From Streptomyces sp. NBC_00091 (GTDB lineage: Bacteria; Actinomycetota; Actinomycetes; Streptomycetales; Streptomycetaceae), in NCBI RefSeq assembly GCF_026343185.1, contig NZ_JAPEMA010000001.1, positions 4,154,001-4,218,000 on the forward strand: a DNA stretch of 64,000 nucleotides, given 5' to 3'. The position numbers were made by a program, and so were the translations under genes. Shown here in pieces: positions 35,341 to 43,587 of this stretch. Each line of letters starts with the position of its first letter. The first letter of the stretch is position 1. The notes under the pieces were generated by a model. It was not told where the DNA came from. It searched no databases and saw only the letters and a list, made by a program, of their open reading frames with translations.

Positions 35341-36525
35341 ATGAAGTCGTACATCGTGGGCGTCGGCATGACGAAGTTCGAGAAGCCGGAGTCACGGGAC
35401 TGGCAGTACTGGGACATGGTCAAGGAGGCCGGCGGCGCGGCGCTCGCGGACGCGGGCGTGGACTACGGGCTGGTCGAGCAGGTGCCGGTGGGCTACTGCT
35501 TCCAGGCCTCCACCGCCGGGCAGCGGGCGGCGTACGAACTGGGCCTGACCGGGGTCCCCGTCTACAACGTCAACAACAACTGCGCGACGGGCTCGACGGC
35601 CCTGATGATGGCGCGGCAGTTCGTGGAGGGCGGCCTCAACGACTGCGTGCTCGCGATCGGCTTCGAGAAGATGAAGCGCGGGGCGCTGGGCGGCGGGGCC
35701 GACGGGGGCGACTTCGCGACCTCGCCCGTCGCCCGGCACTACGGGATCATGGCCGCCGCGCACGGCTTCGAGATGTCCCCGCCCACCGCCCAGATCTTCG
35801 GGAACGCGGCCCGCGAGCACATGGAGCGCTACGGCACCACGCCCGCCCAGCTGGCGGCGGTCGGCGCCAAGAACCACCGGCACTCCGCGAACAACCCGAA
35901 CGCGCAGTTCCAGGACGTGTACACCGTCGAGGAGATCCTCGCGGCCAAGACCATCCACGAACCGCTGACCAAGCTCCAGTGCTCGCCCACCTCCGACGGG
36001 GCCGCGGCGGCCCTCGTGGTCTCGGAGCGGTTCGTCGTGGCGCACGGCCTGCACGACAAGGCCGTCGAGATCGTCGCCCAGGCGATGACCACGGACACCG
36101 GGGAGAGCTTCGGCGGCTCCTGCATCGACGTCGTCGGCAAGCCGATGACGGCCGCCGCGGGCCGCCGGGTGTACGAGGCCTCCGGGCTCGGCATCGAGGA
36201 CGTCGACGTCGTCGAACTGCACGACTGCTTCTCCGTCAACGAGCTGCTGACCTACGAGGCGCTCGGCATGTGCGCGGACGGGGCCTCCGGCAAGCTCGTG
36301 GAGAGCGGCGCCACCACCTACGGCGGGCGGTGGGTGGTCAACCCCTCCGGCGGCCTGATCTCCAAGGGCCACCCGCTGGGGGCGACGGGGCTCGCGCAGG
36401 CGGCGGAGCTGGTGTGGCAGCTGCGCGGCGAGGCGGGCCCCCGCCAGGTCCCCGGCGCCCGGGTCGGGCTGGCGCACAACATCGGGCTGGGCGGTGCGGC
36501 GGTGGTGACCCTGCTGCGCAGGTAG
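35341..36525 (+). CDS. SCP-x-type thiolase / lipid-transfer acetyltransferase
   Basis: A 394-residue thiolase-superfamily enzyme. The catalytic cysteine is in [11 protein letters not shown] (about 80), the HDCFSVNEL segment carries a histidine (about 290), and [17 protein letters not shown] (about 336-352) closes the site. It belongs to the SCP2 thiolase/Ltp group acting on branched or sterol acyl-CoA. The retained cysteine argues for a thiolase rather than a retro-aldolase of the Ltp2 kind. It begins 20 bases after the FadE34-like gene, so it is in that KstR-controlled operon. Confidence 0.88.
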   Translation: MKSYIVGVGMTKFEKPESRDWQYWDMVKEAGGAALADAGVDYGLVEQVPVGYCFQASTAGQRAAYELGLTGVPVYNVNNNCATGSTALMMARQFVEGGLNDCVLAIGFEKMKRGALGGGADGGDFATSPVARHYGIMAAAHGFEMSPPTAQIFGNAAREHMERYGTTPAQLAAVGAKNHRHSANNPNAQFQDVYTVEEILAAKTIHEPLTKLQCSPTSDGAAAALVVSERFVVAHGLHDKAVEIVAQAMTTDTGESFGGSCIDVVGKPMTAAAGRRVYEASGLGIEDVDVVELHDCFSVNELLTYEALGMCADGASGKLVESGATTYGGRWVVNPSGGLISKGHPLGATGLAQAAELVWQLRGEAGPRQVPGARVGLAHNIGLGGAAVVTLLRR

Positions 36526-36570
36526 GGGCGCCGGGGCGCCCCCCCGGCCGCCGGGGGGGGGCGGGCTCCG

Positions 36571-37716
36571 TTACGCGTGCACGAGCTGCGGCATCAGGCG
36601 GAGCGCGTTCTCCCGGTTGATGGCGCGGCGGTGGGCGGGCGTCAGGGCGGGGTCGGCGGCCAGTGCGGGGACGGCGATGTCCGCGACCATGTCGGCGGGG
36701 CAGGCCGGCCAGTCGCTGCCGAAGAGGATCCGGGCGGGGTCCACGGTGGCCAGCAGGGTGCCGGCCGGGGACATCGGGCCGGCGGTGTCGTAGTAGAAGC
36801 GGTGCAGGTGGTCCCGTACCGCCGCCGGCTCGACCGGCGGGTCGAAGGAGCCGGCGAAGGCCTCCAGCCGGGTCGCGATGTGCGGGAGGAACCCGCCGCC
36901 GTGCGGCAGGATCACCGACAGGTTCGGGAAGCGGTCGAGGGTCCGGTTGCGGATCATGTTGGCGGCGGCGCGGGTCGTGTCCAGCAGGAAGTCGCACAGG
37001 AAGTTCGGCAGCCCCGGCACGGTGGCCCCGGGCGGCCCACCGGCCCCGGGCGGCGGTCCGCCCGTACCGGGTGCCCCGGGTGCCCCCGGTGCCCCGGGTG
37101 CGCCGGGACGCCCGGGCGGGCCTCCCGCCGGGCCTCCCGCCGGGCCGGCCGGGAGGTTGTGCGGGTGGGTGTCCACGACGGCGGCCCGCTCGTCCAGCTC
37201 GGCGAAGATCCTGTCGTACACCGGGTCCCCGAGGTAGACGCCGCCGTGGTTGGCGGTGACGTTCACCCCGACCGCCCCCAGCTCGTCCAGCCCGTGGCGC
37301 AGCGCCCACGAGGAGACCTCCGGGTCCTCGAGGAAGAGCGGGGTGTGGAAGACGAACCGCCCCGGATGGGCCTGGACGGCCTCCACCGCCGCCCGCAGCG
37401 TGACCGTGACGGCCTCCCGCAGCTGCGCGGAGGTCCCGTACCGTGCGGGCAGCATGGGCTTGAGCACGGCGGTGGCGATGCCCGCCCGGTCCATCAGCGC
37501 CAGCGCGGACTCCGCGTCCCAGTGCGCCCACGGCGGCAGCGCCCGCGGATTCACCAGCCCCTGGGCCTCGGCCCATTCCCGCCAGGCGGGGGCGCAGAAA
37601 TGGTGGTGGACGTCGATCACCGCCCGGCTGCCGTCGTCCTCCCCGGACTCCCGGGGGGCCGGGTCCGGTCGTACTGCTCCACCGGCGGCGAAACCGCCGG
37701 CACCGTATTCCGGCAT
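36571..37716 (-). CDS. Amidohydrolase (ACMS decarboxylase-like) with a collagen-like insertion
   Basis: A 381-residue TIM-barrel amidohydrolase: metal-binding IDVHHHF (about 37), THPHN (about 187), a later ILPHGGGF and FGSDWPA with the terminal aspartate. Relatives are decarboxylases or hydratases of aromatic acids, such as 2-amino-3-carboxymuconate semialdehyde decarboxylase. Between residues about 192 and 235 (nucleotides 37015-37145) it carries a Gly-Pro-Ala tract, GPAGGPAGG then repeated GAP units, looping out of the fold. ATG at 37714-37716 is preferred. It is divergent from a P450 gene with about 190 bases between. Confidence 0.82.
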   Translation of the reverse strand: MPEYGAGGFAAGGAVRPDPAPRESGEDDGSRAVIDVHHHFCAPAWREWAEAQGLVNPRALPPWAHWDAESALALMDRAGIATAVLKPMLPARYGTSAQLREAVTVTLRAAVEAVQAHPGRFVFHTPLFLEDPEVSSWALRHGLDELGAVGVNVTANHGGVYLGDPVYDRIFAELDERAAVVDTHPHNLPAGPAGGPAGGPPGRPGAPGAPGAPGAPGTGGPPPGAGGPPGATVPGLPNFLCDFLLDTTRAAANMIRNRTLDRFPNLSVILPHGGGFLPHIATRLEAFAGSFDPPVEPAAVRDHLHRFYYDTAGPMSPAGTLLATVDPARILFGSDWPACPADMVADIAVPALAADPALTPAHRRAINRENALRLMPQLVHA

Positions 37717-37906
37717 GCGCGCATTCCCTCTCGTCGGGCCGCGGAACGGGATCAGCGAACACCTTAGGGCGAGCCCGGGCCGCCGCCACCCGGACATTCC
37801 CCAGGGGGTGGATTCGGCTCCGAACGGCTCAACACCGTTTTGCCGTTATTCGGCCCAGGGAAAGGAGCCGACTGACAATTCCGGGATACCCGAGAGGTAT
37901 GGGCAC

Positions 37907-39211
37907 GTGACGACTGAACCGACAGTGGCGGTGGGGGACGGACCCGCGGTCGAAGACGCGGTGACAGCGGTGACCAGGGGTACGCCGGAATACCGGCAGT
38001 GTCCCCATCCGGTCTACCGGTCGCTGCGCGAACAGGCCCCCATCGCCCGGCTGACCCCGGGGCACGGCGTGGACACGTACCTGATCACCCGGTACGAGGA
38101 CGCCCACGCGGTCTTCGCCGACCACCGCATCGGCAAGGACATGCACGAGGGCATCGACATCTACCACGCCCTCTTCGGGGACGCGTGCGAGGCGCTCGAC
38201 GACAACCTCCTCTTCGCGGACCCGCCCCGGCACACCCGGCTGCGCCACATCGCCAAGACCGCCTTCACCCCGCGCCACGTCAAGGACCTGCGCCCGCACA
38301 TCCAGGAACTGGTCGACGACCTGCTGGACCGGTGTCCGACGGACCGGCCCGTCGACCTGATGAGCGCCTTCGCCGTGCCGCTGCCCGTCATGGTCATCTG
38401 CGAACTGCTCGGCATCGTCGGGGAGGAGCGCGTCGAGGTCCTGGACTGGTTCGCCCAGGTCACCCGCTCCCGCTTCAGCCGCGCCCTGAAGGACGAGCTG
38501 GTCGAGGCCGAGCACTGGCTGCGGAACTACTTCACCGGCCTGATCCACCGCACCCGCGAACACCCCACCGACGACTTCCTGAGCCTGCTGGTGGAAACCC
38601 CGCACGACGAGGAACCGCTGACCGACGACGAACTCGTCTCGATGATCTGGGTGCTGCTCTTCGCCGGCCACAAGACGACCGTCCTCCAGATCGGCAACTG
38701 CGTCCACAGCCTGCTGACCCACCCGGACCAGCTGAAGGCCATCCAGGAGAACCGGGAACTCCTGCCGCAGGCGATCGAGGAAATGGTCCGTTTCGAGGGC
38801 TCGGTGGAAACCTCCACCTTCCGGTACGCGCTGGAGGACGTGGAAATCGGCGGGACGCTCATTCCGCAGGGCGCCGTCGTACAGATCGCGATCACCGCCG
38901 CGAACCGGGACCCGGAGAAATTCCCCGAGCCCGACAAGCTGGACATCACCCGCGAGGGGCTCCAGGGAACCCACCTCGGATTCGGCTTCGGGGCGCACTA
39001 CTGCCTGGGCGCGCCGCTCGCCCGCCTGGAGCTGGAGATCTGCCTGACGGCGCTCCTCGACCGCTTCCCCGACATGGTGCTGGCGATGCCCACGTCGGAC
39101 GACGGGGACTGGCTGAAGGGACCGTTCCCGGCCTTCCGGGGGCTGGAGCGGCTCCCCGTGGCCCTGGACCCCTCGCGGACGGTGGACGACTGGACGAAGC
39201 CCGCCGGCTGA
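37907..39211 (+). CDS. Cytochrome P450 (bacterial class I)
   Basis: A 434-residue soluble P450. I-helix LLFAGHKTTV (about 250, His-Lys replacing the usual acid-Thr pair partly), ExxR in EEMVRFEG, and heme loop FGFGAHYCLGAPLAR (about 365) with the axial cysteine. It is unlike CYP125 and more like CYP107/105-type hydroxylases of secondary metabolites or xenobiotics. The start is GTG at 37907-37909, with GAGAGG 9 bases upstream. No KstR site was found in its promoter. A terminator follows at 39234-39268. Substrate unknown; the ferredoxin at 13483 could serve it. Confidence 0.9.
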   Translation: MTTEPTVAVGDGPAVEDAVTAVTRGTPEYRQCPHPVYRSLREQAPIARLTPGHGVDTYLITRYEDAHAVFADHRIGKDMHEGIDIYHALFGDACEALDDNLLFADPPRHTRLRHIAKTAFTPRHVKDLRPHIQELVDDLLDRCPTDRPVDLMSAFAVPLPVMVICELLGIVGEERVEVLDWFAQVTRSRFSRALKDELVEAEHWLRNYFTGLIHRTREHPTDDFLSLLVETPHDEEPLTDDELVSMIWVLLFAGHKTTVLQIGNCVHSLLTHPDQLKAIQENRELLPQAIEEMVRFEGSVETSTFRYALEDVEIGGTLIPQGAVVQIAITAANRDPEKFPEPDKLDITREGLQGTHLGFGFGAHYCLGAPLARLELEICLTALLDRFPDMVLAMPTSDDGDWLKGPFPAFRGLERLPVALDPSRTVDDWTKPAG

Positions 39212-39233
39212 GCCGTCTCCCCGCAGCACGGCA

Positions 39234-39268
39234 AGCGGCCCTCCGCCGGTGGCAGGCGGAGGGCCGCT
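39234..39268. terminator. Hairpin terminator between convergent P450 and receiver-like genes
   Basis: AGCGGCCCTCCGCC (39234-39247) pairs perfectly with GGCGGAGGGCCGCT (39255-39268) around a 7-base loop. Confidence 0.8.
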
Positions 39269-39278
39269 CGGTGTGTTC

Positions 39279-39638
39279 TCACGGGCCCGCGAGCGCGGGG
39301 TCCACCACCGTTTCGCCCATCGACGCGCGGCGCAGGCAGTCCGCCAGGTCCTCGACCGGGCCGTCCCGCAGGACCAGGCCCGAGGCGCCCGCCGCCAGGG
39401 CCGCGTCCCGCAGGCCGGGGTGGGCCGAGCCGGTGGCCAGCAGCACCCGGCACTCCGGGTCCTCGGCCAGCAGGGCCGCCACCGAGGCGAGTTCCTCCAC
39501 CAGCGCCACCGCGGGCCGGGCCGTGGGGGAGTCCACCACCTCGATGTCCGGCTGGAGGCCGAGCCGGATCGCGAGGGCCGGGTTCGGCGGGTCCAGCAGG
39601 ACGCGCAGCGAGCGCGCGGGCCGGTGCGTCACGGGCAT
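39279..39638 (-). CDS. Short receiver-like protein without an output domain
   Basis: A 119-residue protein resembling the C-terminal two-thirds of a NarL/FixJ receiver domain (RVLLATGSAHPGLRDAALAAGASGLVLRDGPVEDL, then RASMGETVVDPALA). In full-length response regulators this is followed by a LuxR helix-turn-helix, but here a stop follows after GP, and the phosphoacceptor region is poorly conserved. It may be a decayed regulator or a stand-alone receiver. ATG at 39636-39638 is the most plausible of several starts. Confidence 0.6.
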   Translation of the reverse strand: MPVTHRPARSLRVLLDPPNPALAIRLGLQPDIEVVDSPTARPAVALVEELASVAALLAEDPECRVLLATGSAHPGLRDAALAAGASGLVLRDGPVEDLADCLRRASMGETVVDPALAGP

Positions 39639-39707
39639 TTCGTCCACCGCCGAAGCGTAACGGGCCGCTCCCTGGGCATGGTGCAACACACCCCGGCCCA
39701 TGGTGAT

Positions 39708-39722
39708 CTGACGTGAAGTCAG
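39708..39722. promoter_or_regulatory. CTGAC-N5-GTCAG palindromic operator (MaoC promoter)
   Basis: CTGACGTGAAGTCAG has perfect CTGAC/GTCAG arms. It lies 50 bases upstream of the perfect KstR site at 39773-39786, repeating the pairing of both palindromes seen at 33146-33176. Confidence 0.6.
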
Positions 39723-39772
39723 GAGTCTTCCCAAGTGCTGGGGCGTGCGTTATACATGCCTTCAGCCGACGC

Positions 39773-39786
39773 TAGAACGCGTTCTA
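39773..39786. promoter_or_regulatory. Perfect KstR operator upstream of the MaoC-ADH-SDR operon
   Basis: TAGAACGCGTTCTA is a fully symmetrical match to TnnAACnnGTTnnA, the best in the window. A further left half-site TAGAAC overlaps its end at 39785-39790. It is about 100 bases before the MaoC start. Confidence 0.85.
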
Positions 39787-39887
39787 GAACGCGCCCTGGC
39801 GGCCGGCCCCGCATACGACCTCGGTGCGGTCGACGGTGCGGACGGCCGTACCGAGGTCTTCCAAGGAACCAAAGGAGCAGCATCCTC

Positions 39888-40760
39888 ATGCCGATCGATG
39901 CCGCCAAGGCCCTCGCCGCCGAACCCCGCCAGGGGGACATCGGCTGGGACCACAAGGACATCCAGCTCTACCACCTCGGCCTCGGGGCGGGAGCGCCCGT
40001 GCGCGGGCAGAGCCTGGCGACGGACCCCGACGAGCTCCGCTACACCCTGGAGTCCAAGCTCCACGTGCTCCCCAGCTTCGCGACCGTCGCCGGCGCAGGC
40101 ATGGCCATGCTGGGCGGCCTCGCCGCCCCCGGCATCGAGGTGAACCTCGCGGCCGTCCTGCACGGTGGGCACTCCATCGAGCTGCACCGGCCGATCCCCG
40201 TCAAGGGACGCGCCACCTCCACCTCCAAGGTCGCCGCCGTCTACGACAAGGGCAAGGCGGCCGTGATCGTGCTGCGCTCCGAGGTCGCGGACGCCGACGG
40301 GCCGCTGTGGACCAGCGACGCGCAGATCTTCGTACGCGGTGAAGGCGGCTTCGGCGGCGAGCGCGGGCCCTCCGTCAGGGCCGAGCTGCCCCAGCGGGAG
40401 CCGGACCGCACCGAGGAGCGGACGATCCGCGAGGAGCAGGCGCTGCTCTACCGGCTCTCCGGGGACTGGAACCCCCTGCACGCCGACCCGGAGTTCGCCA
40501 AGCTGGCCGGCTTCGACAAGCCGATCCTGCACGGCCTGTGCTCGTACGGGATGACCCTCAAGGCCGTCGTCGACACCGTGCTCGGCGGGGACGTGTCCCG
40601 GGTCCGCGCCTACCGCACGCGCTTCGCCGGGATCGTCTTCCCGGGGGAGACGCTGCGCATCCGGATGTGGCAGGAGACGGGCCGCGTGCTGGTCTCGGTG
40701 ACCGCCGTCGAACGGGACGACGCGCCGGTCCTCGCCGACACCGTCGTCGAACACTCGTAG
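39888..40760 (+). CDS. MaoC-family enoyl-CoA hydratase (hydratase 2 / Hsd4B-like)
   Basis: A 290-residue double hot-dog hydratase. The C-terminal MaoC motif SGDWNPLHADPEFAKLAGFDKPILHG (about 200-225) supplies the catalytic Asp and His. The N-terminal half (about 10-140) is the second, non-catalytic hot-dog. Enzymes of this length hydrate (2E)-enoyl-CoA to (3R)-hydroxyacyl-CoA; in sterol degraders they act on side chains (Rv3538/Hsd4B-type). AAGGAG precedes the ATG. It heads an operon with an alcohol dehydrogenase and an SDR under a perfect KstR site. Enzyme class firm, substrate inferred. Confidence 0.88.
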   Translation: MPIDAAKALAAEPRQGDIGWDHKDIQLYHLGLGAGAPVRGQSLATDPDELRYTLESKLHVLPSFATVAGAGMAMLGGLAAPGIEVNLAAVLHGGHSIELHRPIPVKGRATSTSKVAAVYDKGKAAVIVLRSEVADADGPLWTSDAQIFVRGEGGFGGERGPSVRAELPQREPDRTEERTIREEQALLYRLSGDWNPLHADPEFAKLAGFDKPILHGLCSYGMTLKAVVDTVLGGDVSRVRAYRTRFAGIVFPGETLRIRMWQETGRVLVSVTAVERDDAPVLADTVVEHS

Positions 40761-40793
40761 CACCAGGACCGCACCCACCGAAGGAGCCGCACC

Positions 40794-41870
40794 GTGCGCG
40801 CAGCACTGCAGAGCGAGATAGGCCAGGAGAAGCTCGAGGTCGTCGACGACATGCAGGCCGTGGGCTTCGGCCCCGGCAAGGTCAGGATCCGCATCAAGGC
40901 CACCGGCCTGTGCCACTCCGACCTCTCCGCGATGAGCGGCGTCCTGCCGCAGCCCGCCCCCTTCATCCCCGGCCACGAGGGCTCCGGGGTGATCACCGAC
41001 GTCGGTGACGGGGTCACCGGCCACGCGATCGGCGACCGCGTCCTCGTCTGCTGGCTGCCGCCGTGCGGCCACTGCCCCGCCTGCAAGCGCGGCCAGGGGC
41101 ACCTGTGCCTGGAGGCCTTCGGGAACGTCGCCACCCCCAACTTCAGGCGGGCGGCCAGCGACATCTTCGGCTTCGCCGGCACCGGCACCTTCGCCGAGGA
41201 GATGGTCGTCCCGGCCGCCTGCGCCATCCCGATCCCCGACGACCTGCCCTTCGACATCGCCGCGCTGATCGGCTGCGGAGTCACCACCGGGCTCGGCGCG
41301 GCCATCAACACCGCCAAGGTGGAGGCCGCCTCCTCGGTCGCCGTCATCGGCTGCGGCGGCGTCGGCATATCCGTCATCCAGGGCGCCAAGGTGCAGGGCG
41401 CGGCGCAGATCATCGCCGTCGACCCGGTCGCCTCGCGGCGCGCGGCGGCGCTGCGGTTCGGCGCCACCGAGGCCGTCTCCCCGGAGGAGTTCGCCGACGC
41501 CAAGAACCGCGTCACGGCCGGCGAGGGCTTCGACTACGTCTTCGAGGTCGTCGGCAAGTCCGCGACCGCGCACAAGGCGTACGAGATGACCCGGCGCGGC
41601 GGCAGCGTCGTCATCGTCGGCGCGGGCGCCCTCGACGACAACTACCAGGTCAACATGTTCTCGCTGTTCTTCGACGAGAAGAAGATCCTGCCGTCGATGT
41701 ACGGGGGCGGCGACGTGCTCCGCTCCTACGAGCGCACCATCGCGCTGTGGCGGGCCGGCCGGATCGACCTGGCGAACCTGATCACCCACCGGGTGAACCT
41801 GGCCGAGATCAACGAGGCCCTGGACCAGATGCGCACGGGCGTCGCCCTGCGCACCTGCATCGAACTCTGA
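40794..41870 (+). CDS. Zn-dependent alcohol dehydrogenase (class III-like MDR)
   Basis: A 358-residue medium-chain dehydrogenase. Catalytic Zn ligands are the Cys in GLCHSD, the His-Glu in PGHEGSG and a later Cys (LIGCGVTTG). The structural Zn site is CGHCPACKRGQGHLC, and the NAD-binding motif is VIGCGGVGISVIQG (about 182). It starts with GTG at 40794, 33 bases after the MaoC gene, with AAGGAG upstream. In a KstR-controlled operon with beta-oxidation enzymes, oxidation of a sterol side-chain alcohol is the likely role; not provable from sequence. Confidence 0.9.
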   Translation: MRAALQSEIGQEKLEVVDDMQAVGFGPGKVRIRIKATGLCHSDLSAMSGVLPQPAPFIPGHEGSGVITDVGDGVTGHAIGDRVLVCWLPPCGHCPACKRGQGHLCLEAFGNVATPNFRRAASDIFGFAGTGTFAEEMVVPAACAIPIPDDLPFDIAALIGCGVTTGLGAAINTAKVEAASSVAVIGCGGVGISVIQGAKVQGAAQIIAVDPVASRRAAALRFGATEAVSPEEFADAKNRVTAGEGFDYVFEVVGKSATAHKAYEMTRRGGSVVIVGAGALDDNYQVNMFSLFFDEKKILPSMYGGGDVLRSYERTIALWRAGRIDLANLITHRVNLAEINEALDQMRTGVALRTCIEL

Positions 41871-41907
41871 GACCGATTCCACGAAGACGCTGAGAGGAAC
41901 GCCACGG

Positions 41908-42849
41908 ATGTCACTCCCACTTGAGGGACTCTCCGCCATCGTCACGGGCGCCGGCCGCGGGCTCGGCCGGGCCGAGGCGCTCGAGCTCGCCCGGCTCGGC
42001 GCGAGCGTGGTCGTCAACGATTTCGGGCAGGCCGGCCGCGACGGCTCGGGGGAGGCCTCGGCCGCCCCGGCGGAGGAGGTGGCCGAGGAGATCCGCGCGG
42101 CGGGCGGGCAGGCGGTGGCGCACCTCGGTGACGTGGCCGACTTCGAGCAGGCGCGGGAGCTGGTCGGCCTCGCGGTCTCCCGCTTCGGGAAGCTCGACGT
42201 CCTGGTCAACAACGCGGGCATCCTGCGGGACCGGATGGTCTTCTCGATGACGGAGGACGAGTGGGACTCGGTGATCCGGGTCCACCTCAAGGGCCACTTC
42301 AACACCACCCACTTCGCCTCCGCGCACTGGCGCGAACGCTCCAAGGCGGCGGGCGGCCCGGTGTACGGGCGGATCGTCAACACCTCCTCCGAGGCCTTCC
42401 TCGGCGGTTCCGCCGGCCAGCCCAACTACGCGGCGGCCAAGGGCGGCATCGTGGGTCTGACCACCTCGACCGCCCTGGCCCTGGCCAAGTACGGGGTCAC
42501 GGCCAACGCCATCTGCCCGCGCGCCCGTACCCGGATGACCGAGGACGTCTTCGCGGGCTTCCAGGTCCCGGAGGAGGGCAGGCTCGACGCCCTCGCCCCC
42601 GAGCACGTCTCCCCGCTCGTCGGCTACCTGGCCTCGCCGGCCTCCGCCAAGGCGAACGGGCAGCTCTTCGTGGTGCACGGCGGGATCGTCGTCGTGATGG
42701 AGCGCCCCCGGGTGGCCGCGAAGTTCGACACGGCCAAGGAGGCCTTCTCCTTCGAGGAGCTGGACGGACTCCTCACCCCGCACTACGACTCCCGCCCGGC
42801 GAACGAGACCTTCGCGGCGGCCGAGGTCCTGGGCCTCAAGCACGGCTGA
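41908..42849 (+). CDS. Short-chain dehydrogenase, 17beta-HSD4/Hsd4A-like
   Basis: A 313-residue SDR. NAD-binding TGAGRGLGRAEA (about 14-25), NNAGILRD (about 94), catalytic Ser in NTSSEAFLGG and the YAAAK pair (about 175). The extended C-terminus (about 250-313) and the VVVNDFGQ segment are typical of the (3R)-hydroxyacyl-CoA dehydrogenases of peroxisomal MFE-2/17beta-HSD4 type, including mycobacterial Hsd4A. It would oxidise the hydroxyacyl-CoA made by the MaoC hydratase. It begins 37 bases after the alcohol dehydrogenase in the KstR-controlled operon. The thiolases at 1766 and 35341 would complete the cycle. Confidence 0.88.
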   Translation: MSLPLEGLSAIVTGAGRGLGRAEALELARLGASVVVNDFGQAGRDGSGEASAAPAEEVAEEIRAAGGQAVAHLGDVADFEQARELVGLAVSRFGKLDVLVNNAGILRDRMVFSMTEDEWDSVIRVHLKGHFNTTHFASAHWRERSKAAGGPVYGRIVNTSSEAFLGGSAGQPNYAAAKGGIVGLTTSTALALAKYGVTANAICPRARTRMTEDVFAGFQVPEEGRLDALAPEHVSPLVGYLASPASAKANGQLFVVHGGIVVVMERPRVAAKFDTAKEAFSFEELDGLLTPHYDSRPANETFAAAEVLGLKHG

Positions 42850-42911
42850 CGGGTCGCGGGCGGTACGGCGGCCCGGGGAGGGGACCCCCGTGCCGCCGCC
42901 GTGCCGCCGTG

Positions 42912-43553
42912 TCAGCGCAGGAAGGCGAGCGCGGAGTGCAGGTCGGCGGGCCCGCGGTAGTGCACGGCGGCCATCCCGAACGCGAGGGCCGCCTCGACGT
43001 TCTCCAGCCGGTCGTCCACGAACAGGCAGCGCCCGGGGGCGGCCCCCGCCCGTCCGGCCGCGATCGCGTAGATCTCCCGGTCCGGCTTGGCCACCCCCTC
43101 CAGGGCGCTGCTGACGACGTGGTCCGCGAGGTCCGTCAGCCCCATCGCCGCCAGGTCCTCCTCCAGGTCCAGGGAGGCGTTGGTCACCAGGACCAGCGAG
43201 AGCCCGGCCGCACGCGCCCCGCGCAGTACGGAGACCACCGCCGCGTCGGCCGTGAACGGGGACCGGGTCATCGCCCCGGCCAGATCCCGCGCGCCTTCCC
43301 CGGATATCCGGCCGGAGCGGGCGAGCGCGTCGGCGATGGACTCCCGCCACTGGTCCCGGGTGATCCGGCCGAGCAGCAGCGGCCCGTCCAGCTCGGGGGA
43401 GAAGGCCACCGCCGCCGTGGTGCCCTCGGGCAGCCCGGCCCGGCGCTCCAGCTCGGCCAGCCGGGTGGAGTCGTAGAAGCGGATGACGTTGTCGAGGTCG
43501 CACAGGACCGCGTCGAAGGGCCTGGCCGTGCCGGGGGCTGTGAGGGTCGTCAT
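42912..43553 (-). CDS. HAD-superfamily hydrolase (phosphatase)
   Basis: A 213-residue HAD family IA-like enzyme. Motif I reads VLCDLDNVIR (about 16-25), where the DxD second aspartate is kept; motif II is in LVTNASLD; motif IV is CLFVDDRLENVEAA. A helical cap follows motif I. It probably dephosphorylates a small metabolite. It is convergent with the SDR gene. Confidence 0.85.
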   Translation of the reverse strand: MTTLTAPGTARPFDAVLCDLDNVIRFYDSTRLAELERRAGLPEGTTAAVAFSPELDGPLLLGRITRDQWRESIADALARSGRISGEGARDLAGAMTRSPFTADAAVVSVLRGARAAGLSLVLVTNASLDLEEDLAAMGLTDLADHVVSSALEGVAKPDREIYAIAAGRAGAAPGRCLFVDDRLENVEAALAFGMAAVHYRGPADLHSALAFLR

Positions 43554-43587
43554 CCCCCTTCCCTATCACGGCACTTGCCGCGGCGGG

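Noticed and set aside
35341..36525. Ltp2-type side-chain retro-aldolase
   Set aside because: The thiolase cysteine (NNNCATGS) is present; Ltp2-type aldolases lack it, so thiolase is the better reading.
37717..37906. KstR-like site in the P450/amidohydrolase divergent promoter
   Set aside because: The nearest candidate (AACACCGTT) has the wrong spacing, so these genes were left out of the predicted regulon.
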